Source of the DNA: Plasmodium brasilianum
Lineage: Eukaryota; Apicomplexa; Aconoidasida; Haemosporida; Plasmodiidae
Length of the DNA stretch: 64,000 nt
Reading direction: 5' to 3'
NCBI RefSeq assembly: GCF_023973825.1
Contig: NC_090126.1
Location: 2,191,001 to 2,255,000, forward strand
The position numbers and the translations under genes are program-made. The first letter of the stretch is position 1. The number at the start of each line of letters is the position of its first letter. Below are positions 1 to 10,750 of the stretch, in pieces. Below the pieces are notes generated by a model, which did no database searches, was not told the DNA's origin, and worked only from the letters and a program-made list of their open reading frames with translations.

Positions 1-165
1 TCTGATCGATATTCATTTGTTTATTCTGATCGATATTCATTTGTTTATTCTGATCGATATTCATTTGTTTATTCATATCGATATTCATTTGTTTATTCAT
101 ATCGATATTCATTTGTTTATTCATATCGTTATTCATTTGTTTATTTATTTGTTTATTCATGTCAC
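1..165 (-). repeat. 24-bp coding minisatellite (NKQMNIDQ/M octapeptide)
   Basis: At the left edge a 24-base unit is tandemly repeated about six times inside the minus-strand reading frame. It encodes NKQMNID followed by Gln or Met. Units nearest the edge are identical, while those further in vary (NKQMNNDM, and a short NKQINKQ unit). The array is cut by the window boundary. Confidence 0.85.
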
Positions 166-919
166 GAATTGCTTCATTCCTTGCCCTATCATTACTCTCC
201 TCATTACATAGTACACTCTCTCCTTCATAAACTGATAACGGATTGTCTACCTTACTAATCCTTTTATTAAGTATATTCCAATCCGTTATATAGTCCTTCT
301 CTGTTATACTCTCTGCCTGTTCATTAACATCTTTATCATTACGACTCATATTTAGCTGCTTTTTCGTGGTACTCTTAGCTGAAGAAAGATCAACTACAGG
401 GGCACCTAACATAATTGCTGGAACATCATGGAAAAAATCTCTACTCGTCAACTCGCCGCTCTTCTTACTGCTCAAAATGTTAATTTCGTTCTTACTCTTA
501 TCGAAAGTAATAACATCCTTTGCATTGGTATAACCGGGTATGTCCAAATCGTTCCATAACCCATCTTCCCTTAACAGTACTCCCCCTTGATCAAATCCCT
601 CCTGAACAACGTTCTGGCCCAGTACATTCCCTTCAGTACTGTTCTGCTTTAATTTTTCCTGAATTTTTAAAACGTTCGTTATTTTGTCTTTTAAGTATTG
701 ATATCTCTTATTTTTGTTCTCTTCTTTTTTTTTATCTTTCACACTAGTATTTATGGAAACCTTCTCAACCCCTTTGCTTGTATAAATGTACATATCAGTT
801 ACTTGGTTTTTCTTCTCTTCATCTTGGTCCTTCGTATTCTCAAAAAGTTTGCCATTTCCTAGTAATGTTAGGTATTCAACGCGGCTACAACAAAGGGGAA
901 AAAATACAAATATGCATAC

Positions 920-964
<45 letters not shown>

Positions 965-1365
965 TGACGCACATATCACAGTGCGCTCATTTCGCCGCTT
1001 AGCGCAATATTATGATATGCCCAGAAGTATAATACAACCTAGCACTTAGTACTAACGAGATGCATGTGTATCTATCTTTTTTATTATCATTTTTTTTTTT
1101 TTTTTTTTCCTCAAGACACCTTTTCTTCTTATTCGCAGTCGCGTTCGACTTGTTCTACAAAAAGGAAAAACGGAATTAGATAAAAATGTTATGCTGATTA
1201 CATCATGATATTGAACAAAATAATTATATCGAAAAAGAATTAATTTTAGTATATACTACGATCAGCTAAAATGCTTCAAATTAATGCAACGAATGCTGCA
1301 CGTATTTGTACATTGTGTAAGGTCCACGTGTTATTCTTGTAAACTACGCCATTCTCATTTTTCAT
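1..1365 (-). CDS. Conserved protein of unknown function, 5' part (runs off left edge)
   Basis: I do not recognise this protein. Three exons fit on the minus strand: 1365-1312 (18 codons, beginning MKNENGVVYKNN), 1154-1120 (35 nt, acceptor after TTTTTGTAG) and 884 to beyond 1. Phases agree: exon 1 ends on a codon boundary, and exon 2 ends with AG that completes a Ser codon with the first base of exon 3. Exon 3 stays open for all 884 bases and reads as ordinary hydrophilic protein (RVEYLTLLGNGKLFEN, then a Lys/Asn/Asp-rich stretch and VPAIMLGAPVVDLS). It ends at the edge in an Asn/Lys/Gln-rich octapeptide repeat. There is no signal peptide or clear membrane segment. The exon 2 donor (GTGTCT) is weak, so that junction is the least certain part. 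The 3' end lies outside the window. Confidence 0.7.
920..958. repeat. (TA)n microsatellite inside intron 2 of the left-edge gene
   Basis: A nearly pure TA run lies within the proposed intron 885-1119. Similar runs recur at about 2436-2474, 6260-6312, 26826-26858, 51157-51187, 51577-51603, 53683-53714, 58022-58064 and 63750-63795. All of them are intergenic or intronic. Confidence 0.8.
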
Positions 1366-2431
1366 TATTTTGATGCCTATCCATACGTATGCACATATAG
1401 AAATACGTACATATAGGTATGTATATACATATATATGTATATGTACGTATTTGTGTATGTGTATATATTTTTGCCGTATATTCCTTGTTGTAAAATATAT
1501 TATAGAGCGGCTGCTTTGCTGTTAAATGGGATATACATAATCTTTTCTTGTTTTACTGCAAGTATGATAACCAAAATGCATTAATTAAAGTGGAGAATGT
1601 GCAGAAGTTTGCAAGTATATATGTACTTGTGCATCTTTTAAAGTATATCTCATTTTACCATACATTTTTTTTTTTTTTTTTCAGTATCAAATAATTTGAA
1701 CTCTGGTGGGGGGTGTAAAAACCTACGAAAAAGGCAAAAAAGGGAAATAAAAAACAATAAATTCAAAAAAAGTGAAAGTGAGAAATAAAAAACAAAAAAT
1801 ACAAAAGAAGCAAATAAAACAAAAACAATAAAAAAAACTGCGTTAGGATAAAAAAATAAAAAACACACGAATAAACAAATAATTGTTAGTTATGTTATGA
1901 ACATAAGTACAAAAATAAAACAAAGAATATCTTTAAAAGTTGAATTTTATTTATAAAGAATAAAAAATAAGTAAATACATCATCCTTCCATTCACTTGCG
2001 CACGCGGCAACGCAGCAGGGTAAATGTGGAGATGAAAATTGTGGTAACACAGGACGTGCTGAAGTAGAGTAAGTTTACACATAAACACATACACATATAT
2101 ATATATATATACACATATGTATATGTGCTCGCATCTATGCGAAAACGCAAATTCTGATAGCATTTTCGACGAGCACGAAAATGTTCCTAGAGTTTATTCA
2201 TTTGGTCAAAAAATTGTAGCAGGGGATTTTTAACTTTCACATTTGTAAAATGGAAAAAAAGAATGTAAATGGAAAATATTCATGTTGGTAAAATCCCCGG
2301 CTGTTGCTGAGTATTTTTCCCGTTACGAACATTTATATATTTTATGTATATATATATATTTACATTATACATACATATATATGCGCGTGCTGGAGTTTTT
2401 CATGTTTTTTCTTTGCAATTATGTACATAAG

Positions 2432-2478
<47 letters not shown>

Positions 2479-2666
2479 GTACGTTTGTGTATATACTTAA
2501 ATTCCAAATTGTACGTTTTTCCTATACTATTTTTTCTTTTTTTTTTTTTTTTTTTTTTTTTGCCTCGTGCAGTTTTTACTTCAAACCATTACATGCATAG
2601 CACAAATGGGAAATCCGTTAACTCGCGTTTCCTCGAAATATACGTCAAAATTTTTTCTTTTTTTTT

Positions 2667-2786
2667 CTTTTATTTTCTTTCTTTTATTTTCTTTCTTTTA
2701 TTTTCTTTCTTTTATTTTCTTTCTTTTATTTTCTTTCTTTTATTTTCTTTCTTTTATTTTCTTTCTTTTATTTTCTTTCTTTTATT
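2667..2786. repeat. 14-bp minisatellite (CTTTTATTTTCTTT)
   Basis: About eight head-to-tail copies of a 14-base pyrimidine-rich unit form an almost perfect array in the left intergenic region. Translation gives only Phe/Leu/Ser/Tyr-rich peptides in every frame, so this is not coding. Confidence 0.85.
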
Positions 2787-3169
2787 TCCCTTTTTTTTTT
2801 TTTCCCTTTCATTCGAATTTGTACTTACAAATAAAAGAAAAAAGAAAATCTTCAAAAATTCCTTTTCAAGAGCAATTTAAAAAATTTACTCCATTTATAA
2901 TAAACGTCCTAATAATATTTTATTTTATAATAATGGAAGGAATACTTAATGTATTTACGTATATTTTAAAACATTGCTGTTTCTTGTACCGTTTCTCGTA
3001 ATATTTTAAATATACGCTGGCAAGAACAAATATATGAAAAAAAAAGAAAATTTTATATTTTTTTCAAATTGTTGGAGTTGTAATTGGAGTTGGAAATGAA
3101 ATTAGAAATGATTTTTTTTCGTATTTCTTAATGATGCAGTAAATTGTACAGAAAAGCGGTAAATACAAA

Positions 3170-3963
3170 ATGATCGGTAATTTTTACATATACATATGTA
3201 TATATATATTTGTATGTTTACATACGTTCGTATGTTTATATTCATATACTGACGAATACTTAAGCGGTGTTACTACCAATTGTTGAACATTTTTCCATCC
3301 GCGCTTTGCAAAAATGTAAATTACCAATTTTAACGGAAGAAAAAAAAGGCAGTGATAGAAGACGATATGATTTGATGGCAGAAGAAAAATATATATTCAA
3401 TTTCTTGCTTATTCGTTTGTTCCTTTAACGTCTTACATTATGTACTTTTTTTTTTTTTTTAGATTTTGGATATGTAAAAGTTATACATGCTGTTCAAAAA
3501 TTTTTAAACACGTTTACGAAATTACGTGCATACAGTTTTGTTGTACATTTCTTACAGAGGAGCATATATGAAGAATGCAAAAATTTTTATGTAACCTTTG
3601 AGTGTGTTTTTCATATAACGAAATGTACAATGTTTGGAGGTATTTCCTTTTTTATTTTTATTTTGGCTATGAGAATTTTGTTTATGATCATTTGACATAT
3701 GTTCTAGCTTGAAAAAAGTAAGATATGCAAATCAAAACATAACAAAACAAAACATTGAATTAACAAAGAATTAAAGCCTTTTGTATTTTTTTTTTTTTAT
3801 TTTATTCACATATATAAATGTGTTAAGTAAAAACCTTCCTTTTGTAGTACGTAACAGCTACAGCTTATATTTTGGACCATATTTCAAAACTTACTCTTTA
3901 GAAGTATATTATATAGTAGTTACTGTAATGGTTACTAGCTTCCATAAAAATGTGTTATATTAA
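3170..3963 (+). CDS. Candidate three-exon gene, unknown protein (weak)
   Basis: I do not recognise the product. Three blocks join in phase: exon 1 3170-3176 (ATG ATC G, donor GGTAAT), exon 2 3463-3639 (after a T-run and AG) and exon 3 3848-3963 (after CTTTTGTAG), with stop TAA. The result is 99 residues with non-repetitive sequence such as FGYVKVIHAVQKF and RNSYSLYFGPYFKTYSLE. Intron sizes (286 and 208 nt) are normal for Plasmodium. An alternative first exon is 3096-3120 (MKLEMIFF), which also fits in phase. Open frames of this length arise by chance in such A+T-rich DNA and the first exon is tiny, so this is a lead only. Confidence 0.3.
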
Positions 3964-4236
3964 TGAAGGCATACGAACAAAGAGTTCAGTGGTTTCACAG
4001 ATAAGCATATATATATATATATATGTATAAATACTCGTTTCTGCTTTTTTCTCCTGCATTTATTATGTAATGAATAGTACTAATTCTTTGAGAGGTATAT
4101 TTTTGTCTAAATGTCTATAGATTATATTTTTATTTATTTTTTACTACTTATTTCACTTCGAACAATAGAGGTGAGCTGTTTTTTTAAGCTACTTTAAATG
4201 GTGTGTATATAATTTTTTACAAAAACAGAAAAGAAC

Positions 4237-4682
4237 ATGCTTCAGAGGAATGGGATGCATGTATTTCGGTAATTGGAAGGGGTAAAAACGTTCTGTCTAA
4301 TTTTACCGCAATATGTGCTCCATCTTAGGAGCGTACTATTTTTCTGTATATATATTTATATGTGTTTATTTTTGGGCAAGTAGAAGAAAATTAAAAATGA
4401 ACTAACATTTAATAGGTGGTGCTACTAAACTGTTTTCTTTCTTTTTTTTTTTTTTTCTCGTTTTATATAAACTGCATTTGCAGGGGAACGAATATGCGTG
4501 TTTATAGAATAAGAAAAAAAAAGAATAAGGAAAAAATGAAAAAACGGAGAATTGCTTCAACCATTTTATTTCATCCAATGTGCGCGTTTAATTTATTTGT
4601 TTTTCACTGTTCTATAATAGTAGTTTTATTTTATCATGTTTTATTTATTTTTATTTTTTTTTTTATTTCTTTACCTTTTTAA
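4237..4682 (+). CDS. Candidate three-exon small basic/hydrophobic protein (weak)
   Basis: Exons 4237-4268, 4329-4379 and 4484-4682 join in phase to give 93 residues. The N-terminus reads MLQRNGMHVFR, a basic MRVYRIRKKKNKEKMKKRR block lies in the middle, and the C-terminus is very hydrophobic and Phe-rich. The last exon follows a good polypyrimidine tract and TTTGCAG. Against it, the first intron is only 60 nt and the tail is T-rich low complexity. No family is recognised. Confidence 0.2.
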
Positions 4683-5937
4683 ATATGTACTGTTGAAAAT
4701 TCACCTGATGATGGTATATTTTACATTTAAATTTTAAAGCAATTTCTACGATTGGACAACGAATTAACATGACGATTTTTTTATTTTTTCCTAGTATAAT
4801 GTTCAGGAATTTTTTAAGTGAATATTTAGACAAATGTTGTTAGGAAGTTTACAATTTTGTAAATTTCTGTCTTCAAATTTAATGCACTATTTTAATTCGC
4901 AATTCTTACGGCATGCACATTTGCTTTGTTTTTCATCGTTTTTCATCGTTTTTCTGCGCCTTTCATCAATTTTGTTTATTTTTCTTTGATGTCCTTTTTC
5001 CGTTTTGATTTTGTTTTATTCTGTTTTGCATTATTTTTTTGTATTACATTTTTGCTTTACTTTTTTGCTTTACGTTTTTGCTTCAATTTTTTTCTTATTT
5101 TTCCTTTCCCCATTGAAAAGTGTGAGGAAATTAAACGTTATATACGCATAAAATGTGTATAGGAAATTTTGACTTCTTTTGAAAACGACGTTTTCAAAAC
5201 AAAAATTAAAAATCAATGTTTCTAAAACATACGTACATTTAACAATAACGTAGAACAAAAACAAATTTCTAGTTAAAAAAAAAAATATATTATTCAGGAC
5301 ATTTTAACTTTATAACTTGTCAACGTTTTAACCGCTAAACTTTTTAACCGTTTATCTTCACTGTGTGCGTAATTTTATAAACACGTGATATTTACGAATA
5401 AATGGAACTTTTCTTCTAAATAGAAAATTCATGTATTATTTCTTTCTAATTTAAAAAATTAGCAAAGAAATAAATAAAAGTTTACTATATACACTTATTT
5501 TTGTTTTACCATTATATTACCCTTTTCATTTCTTCCTTTGTATTGCAATAAAAACATGCAAAGTAAACTGTCTTTTGTTTTATATATAACACTGAGTAAA
5601 ATTATTTAAAAAACACGAAAAGTTATGTGAAATTTTTTGAAAACCTCAAGTTTTTTAAAAATTTAGAAATATTTAGAAAACTTTTAAAAACATTATTATA
5701 ACCTTTTTTTTATCTTTTTTTTATTTCTCTATTTATTTATTCATAGTAATTTTATAGGAAAGATAATATAATTTAAAGAAAAAAAAAAAAAACAAAAAAA
5801 AAAACGTAAGAATTATGTTTACACAACATAAAACTTATTTTTTTTTTTTTTTTTTAATTATCACTTCTCCTACTGCTATTATTTAAAAAAAAAAAATTAT
5901 TTTATACTCCATTTTTACGTTATTTTTATTTTTTTTG

Positions 5938-6062
5938 TTTTATTTTGCTTTATTTTATTTATTATATATATTTTATTTTATTTATTTTATCTATTTATTT
6001 TATTTATTTTATCTATTTATTTTATTTATTTTATCTATTTATTTTATTTATTTGTTTTTTTT
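5938..6062. repeat. TTTTATTTATTTTATCTA-type repeat
   Basis: A T/A array with an approximately 18-20-base period lies directly upstream of the COPI-associated gene, in its likely promoter or 5' UTR. It is non-coding. Confidence 0.7.
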
Positions 6063-6230
6063 TTTTTATATTTATTTTGGAAAATTTACACAATTGTATT
6101 TCATACATTGGAATTCTATTATTTTTCTCTACTAAGAATAATTTAAGAAAGGAAAAAAAGTTTACTACATAAAAAAAGTAAAATAGGAAACAAAAAAAGG
6201 AACGAGGAAATATCAAGAATATACGATAAA

Positions 6231-6277
6231 ATGGATTCAGGTAAGAAGAAATGAGCACACACATATATATATATATT

Positions 6278-6324
<47 letters not shown>

Positions 6325-8234
6325 AATGCGTACAAACATACTTATATACGTACACACACCAATGAAGAATAAGGAAGGCACATTAATGTGTGGGTATATA
6401 TAATGTGTAAAGAAAAGAAAAATGGAAGGAAAAAATAATAAGTAGAATTTTAAAAAAAGCGTTTTTCTGTATTAAGCTTTTCTGTATTAAGCTTTTCGGT
6501 ATTAAGCTTTTCTGTATTAAGCTTTTCTGTATTAAGCTTTTCGGTATTAAGCTTTTCTGTATTAAGCTTTTCGGTATTAAGCTTTTCGGTATTAAGCTTT
6601 TCTGTATTAAGCTTTTCGGTATTAAGCTTTTCTGTATTAAGCTTTTCGGTATTAAGGTATTAAGCTTTTCTGTATTAAGCTTTTCGGTATTAAGCTTTTC
6701 TGTATTAAGCTTTTCTGTATTAAGCTTTTCTGTTTTAAGCTTTTCTGTGTTAAGCTTTTCTGTGTTAATCTTTTCTGTGTTAAGCTTTTCTGTTTTAAGC
6801 TTTTCTGTGTTCTTAATATTTTATGCTCATTTGCGTATGCACATATTTGCCATTTTTTATCAATTTATTCATTCTTTCACATAATTTGACGCATCATACT
6901 ATTTCGTACTTTTTTCTTTCCCTTTAAAGAATATCAAGGCTTACTAAACAGCAAAGAACGAGAAGATGAAAGTAACGGGGCTCATATAGCCGAGAAGGTT
7001 GAAAAAGGAGGAGAAACGATTGAAAATACTTTAATGAAATTAAATGTAAGATATCAAACCTTATTTTTTTCATCTGGGGTTATGACTGTTTTTTGCGGTA
7101 CCATATCATTACTAGAATCTCTGAGATATTTTTATTTTACTAATTTTGTAGTCTCTACGTTCTTAATGTAAGTTTACATCGTTCAAAAGTGTGCAGTCCG
7201 TTGTATATGAAACTACGCGTATGTATGTATGTATGGATGGATAGATGTACACATGTATTTATATACGTGGGTATTTATGCTTGTGTAGATGTATGCATGC
7301 AATACATTGGCCAATCAATCGAGTCATGTAAAGAAGTTAGTGCACGCACCATATGTTCATTTAAAGATGTGGGAATAATAGCGAACGCGGAACAGCTTAC
7401 ATTTACAATATATAAACTACTTACACTTCATTCAATTCTGTTTTTTATTGTATTTTTTTTTTTTTTTTTTTTTTTAATCTCCCTTTCTGCAGAACTATGG
7501 GATTAATAATGATGATCTTAGACATCCCAGGAACCCCCAGATGGGCTGCTAAACACAGAATTATGATTAGAAAATACATAAAATTTTTAACAAGGTTGAC
7601 AGGAAAAGCTGTGTGGTTTTTCTTTTTGGGTATGCAGAATGATATCTCTTTAAGGGGGTTCATACACACGCATGTAGATCCATAAATATGTGCATACTTA
7701 CATATTACATACATACACACAATTATGTAGTTACTGTTTTATAACACGTGTACCAGTCCCGCTTTATATATATGCATGCATGTGTTCTCTTTGCGTAAAA
7801 TGTACTTATTTTTTTTTTTTTTCTTAATAGGCTCAATGTCCTGCCTGAATTTATGGCCACATTCTAAAAAAGTGACTTTCTTTAGATCCTTTTGGGTTGT
7901 TTTATTTAGCAGTTTCATATTAGCAGTAGCAGTTGTTGGGTTTTTAATAGCTTTAAGAAAGTCTTTAAGATTAGAAAAATTAAAAAAAACTATCAAGTTA
8001 GTTTCAAAGGGGGCTTATATTGATTGTTACAGAAAATATAGTGTAGCTGATCCTGACCATGGAATGCAATTTGAAGAGTTTAATAGAATGTGTTCAGATC
8101 ATACGAATGGTTATATATATTTTGACTTTTTAGATTTGTTTATTATTTTTAATGCTTTGGATGAACACCAGAAATGTTCCATAAATGAAAGAGAATTTTT
8201 GGAGTGGATAAACGGACCTGTGACCTATTTATAA
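6231..8234 (+). CDS. COPI-associated-type membrane protein with EF-hand-like tail
   Basis: Four exons give 262 residues: 6231-6240 (only ten bases, ATGGATTCAG, donor GTAAGAAG), 6930-7167, 7493-7629 and 7831-8234. All junctions are GT-AG and in phase. The protein has four hydrophobic segments, at about residues 42-62, 72-94, 112-132 and 142-166 (the last FRSFWVVLFSSFILAVAVVG). A basic stretch and a soluble tail of about 85 residues follow. This four-span layout resembles the eukaryotic COPI-associated (COPI_assoc/TVP15-like) family of Golgi membrane proteins. The tail has two acidic helix-loop-helix-like patches (ADPDHGMQFEEFNRM; SINEREFLEWI) that resemble degenerate EF hands, but canonical calcium ligands are incomplete. 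Intron 1 carries a large 15-bp minisatellite. Family assignment is by pattern and moderately sure; gene structure is solid. Confidence 0.75.
6452..6812. repeat. 15-bp minisatellite within intron 1 (AAGCTTTTCTGTATT)
   Basis: About 23 tandem copies of a 15-base unit fill half of intron 1 of the COPI-associated gene. Units alternate irregularly between two forms, CTGTATT and CGGTATT. One partial unit sits near 6652-6660 and decayed units (CTGTTTT, CTGTGTT) cluster at the right end. Each full unit contains AAGCTT. Confidence 0.95.
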
Positions 8235-8834
8235 ATAATGTACATGTATCAGCATATATGTGTTTGCCTCTGTACACGTCTTGGTGCATGTATGTATGTA
8301 TATACATATATATGTTTATATATGTTGGCACATATCGCTGTATATGTGCATATATACACCATCACGTACATATGAAAAAAGACTTTATAAGAATTAATAT
8401 TTTTTTGTATGCTGTTAAGTTTTTGTTTATCATTGTGAAATAATTTTTTTATAAATTTCAATTTTTTTTTTTTTTTTTTTTTTTTTATTCACCTTTTAAC
8501 ATAAAACACAAAAGAAGAAAAGTTGTCAAAATTATATGTTTTTCTTTTTAAACCTTCAATTAAATTATTTTTACGAGGTTTTATATTTTGATAAAAAAAT
8601 TTTAACAACAAATAAAATTATGGATAGTTTTAATTCCTAATATTTTTCCCCACGAGGAGAGGAAAAGGGAAAATGCCCATTTATTCATAAACATAAATAT
8701 ATATATATGTACATATGTGTACATTTGCCCATTTGCCCATTTGCACACCTACTGAACGTAAAGCTTCTGCATTTTCTCTGATGATAATAGCATGCAATAT
8801 CTTTTATAGCCATCATTTATCTTACTGTGCATTT
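8235..8834. other. Convergent intergenic spacer
   Basis: The spacer lies between the 3' ends of the COPI-associated gene (+) and the RAMP4-like gene (-). It contains ATGT/TATG-rich sequence, a 25-base T run at 8463-8486 and short (TA)n. I see no gene. Confidence 0.6.
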
Positions 8835-9156
8835 CTATATTCTATTTAAAATTCGATAAACATGTTCAAGAATGGGGAATACACTTATAGCGGATATAAA
8901 TATAACAAAAAATAGCACCAATGTAATGCACATTTTATACAAATATATTAATTTTTTTCTTTTAACATTTTTATTGTAAACTCTGCAACTGTATAGTACT
9001 AATGAATTGTTCTTTTTCCGGACCATATATTTTTTTTTCTTTTTTTCTTTTGCCAAATATTTTAGTTTAAAATATAAAAATTAAATTACTTCAAAGTATG
9101 CATTGTCCCTTTAATAAGTAAAAGGAGGGTTACCGAGCTGTTTGAACAAACGGCAT
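8835..9156 (-). CDS. RAMP4/SERP1-like tail-anchored ER protein
   Basis: Two exons: 9156-9134 (ATG CCG TTT GTT CAA ACA GCT CG, donor GGTAACC) and 8982-8835 (after GTTGCAG). The split Arg codon joins exactly and the product is 56 residues. The N-terminus (MPFVQTARVYNKNVKRKK) is short and basic. A single hydrophobic helix follows (about residues 26-44, ITLVLFFVIFISAISVFPI), ending in EHVYRILNRI. This plan matches RAMP4/SERP1, a protein of about 65 residues associated with the Sec61 translocon, with a QRxRxxNxKxxKN-like basic N-terminus and a membrane anchor ending in FQIIQSIR-like sequence. The intron is 151 nt. The gene is below usual ORF-length cutoffs, so it is easy to miss. Identity is inferred by pattern. 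Confidence 0.6.
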
Positions 9157-9643
9157 ATGAATGTGGATACATCATCGCTTATTTGTATATGTATAGATAT
9201 GAGTATTTATGGATATATGTATTGAGGAATAAATGTATGTATATATATAATTATTCTTACATATACGTATTCTTCCACCCACGTATTCATACATAAACGT
9301 ATGTGCAGTTGTACACTCACGCGTACCTGTGTTTCTATAAATACTTATAATTATTTCATAAGTATGCGTGCCAAATGGTAAAGACGTGAAATGTCGTGGA
9401 TCATTAGCTTGAAAAACTTGAGAACATATATGGGTAAAACGAATTTATGAAATGGAATGTTTTGCAAAGGATGGGAGGAAATAAAAAATTACAAATCAAG
9501 AATAAATAGCGAAAAAAATCATGCAAAAATTATGAGCTCTTCACATAAATTTTCGTACACGTCATACAAAAATTCTTTACAATTGACGAACAGATAATTT
9601 ACAAATTACTTGCAGAGTCCTTTATAAACTAAAAGTGGATGCT
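9157..9643. other. Spacer upstream of RAMP4-like gene / downstream of DDI1
   Basis: This holds the 3' UTR of DDI1 and the promoter of the RAMP4-like gene, both minus-strand. It contains TATG-rich microsatellite-like sequence around 9180-9320. No other gene is seen. Confidence 0.55.
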
Positions 9644-10750
9644 TTAAGATGACCTTGCAATAATATCTTTTTCAGATAAGAAGGGGATTTCATTGTTATC
9701 AATAATTAAGGCATTTTTCTTCAAATCTATTTGGCACTGATGTCTTTTTAATAAATCTAATCCAAATATAAAATCAATATCATATTCATCAATAATAGTT
9801 AAAGAAACAGCATAAAAATAATTTCCAATTTTAATATCAACCATGTGTATTTTACCTAGGATAGATTTTGTGCCAACCCCTTTAGCTATACCTGTAAATC
9901 TTTTATCCATTAATCTCAAAATATTACATTTTTCTGCACATTTTTTGGACATTATACTTGATTGAGCACCAGAATCCACAAAAGCATGAACAACATTTTT
10001 ATTTATTTCAACTGGTATATATAGCATATAGACTACTCCAAAAGCTTCAGGAAAATGTTCTTGAGCTAATGCTAAATTTGAATTAATCTGATTTTTATAA
10101 ATATTTTCATATATATATTTTTGAGAATCTTCTGATAAAGGATTTTTTAATGCTTTTTCATACATTTGTTGTTCTCTTTCTTTTTCTTTTTTTTCTTGTT
10201 CATATTTTTCTTTCACTATTTTTTTAATCTCTTCTACATTTTCACTATTTATAGCATCATATAAAGTCTTATCTTGTAATTGTAGAATACTCATTTTATT
10301 CTTATCTTTTTTTAAGTCCAACAACAATCCCGTTTCCTTTTTTATGTATTCGTTTTCTTGAAAAATTCGAAACTGTTCTAGTAAGGCGTTAAATGTTGGG
10401 TTATTCATAATATTGGTGTTGTTAGATTGGTTTGGATTGACGGAACTATTTGGAGTATTACTACTATTATTATTGTTTGCACCTATCCCTTCAATGGTAT
10501 TTGGCCCATTGCTTATCAAATCAAGACTCAACTTCTTTCGAACAAATAACAAATCGCCTTCATTTATGTTCAATTTTTTTATTGTGTCAAACTTATTTAA
10601 AGAATTTCCATTATATGTCAATTCATTTTGATTCATATTAAGAGAAAAATCATTCTCAATTATGTTCATAATTGTGAACATTTCAGTATCTTCATGTACG
10701 TCTAGGCTCGTTATTATCTTGCTATCATCAGATATAGTTATGAACACCAT
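9644..10750 (-). CDS. DDI1: DNA damage-inducible protein 1 (retroviral-type aspartyl protease)
   Basis: Single exon, 368 residues. The N-terminus (about 1-72, MVFITISDDSKII to EGDLLFVRKKL) is a ubiquitin-like domain. After an Asn/Ser-rich linker and a charged helical region comes the retropepsin-like domain (about 240-350). Its active-site motif is FVDSGAQSS (catalytic Asp259), followed by GIAKGVG, the flap/dimer strand, and FGLDLLKRHQCQIDLKKN, near-identical to other eukaryotic DDI1 proteins. Ddi1 is a homodimeric protease and ubiquitin-binding proteasome shuttle that cleaves heavily ubiquitinated substrates. No C-terminal UBA domain is present; the protein ends soon after the protease fold. 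A longer frame to 10765 begins with GTG, so I chose the ATG at 10750, which starts exactly at the ubiquitin-like fold. Confidence 0.95.
   Translation of the reverse strand: MVFITISDDSKIITSLDVHEDTEMFTIMNIIENDFSLNMNQNELTYNGNSLNKFDTIKKLNINEGDLLFVRKKLSLDLISNGPNTIEGIGANNNNSSNTPNSSVNPNQSNNTNIMNNPTFNALLEQFRIFQENEYIKKETGLLLDLKKDKNKMSILQLQDKTLYDAINSENVEEIKKIVKEKYEQEKKEKEREQQMYEKALKNPLSEDSQKYIYENIYKNQINSNLALAQEHFPEAFGVVYMLYIPVEINKNVVHAFVDSGAQSSIMSKKCAEKCNILRLMDKRFTGIAKGVGTKSILGKIHMVDIKIGNYFYAVSLTIIDEYDIDFIFGLDLLKRHQCQIDLKKNALIIDNNEIPFLSEKDIIARSS

Larger units (their letters stand above)
1366..6230. other. Long intergenic region, low-complexity, with two weak candidate genes
   Basis: This 4.9-kb stretch separates a divergent pair: the left-edge gene on minus and the COPI-associated gene on plus. 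It should therefore hold both promoters and 5' UTRs. It is dominated by poly-A/T, (TA)n, T/C-rich and TTTAT repeats. Most open frames are translations of repeats. Two multi-exon candidates (3170-3963 and 4237-4682) are listed separately at low confidence. A weak inverted repeat (GGGGATTTT near 2222, AAAATCCCC near 2289) is the only other structure seen. Confidence 0.6.

Noticed and set aside
17..211. Plus-strand Ile/His/Phe-rich open frame
   Set aside because: It is the antisense of the minus-strand octapeptide repeat, which belongs to a better-supported gene.
2213..2305. Inverted repeat GGGGATTTT / AAAATCCCC suggesting a hairpin RNA
   Set aside because: Arms are short (about 9-10 bp) with a loop of more than 50 bases; expected by chance.
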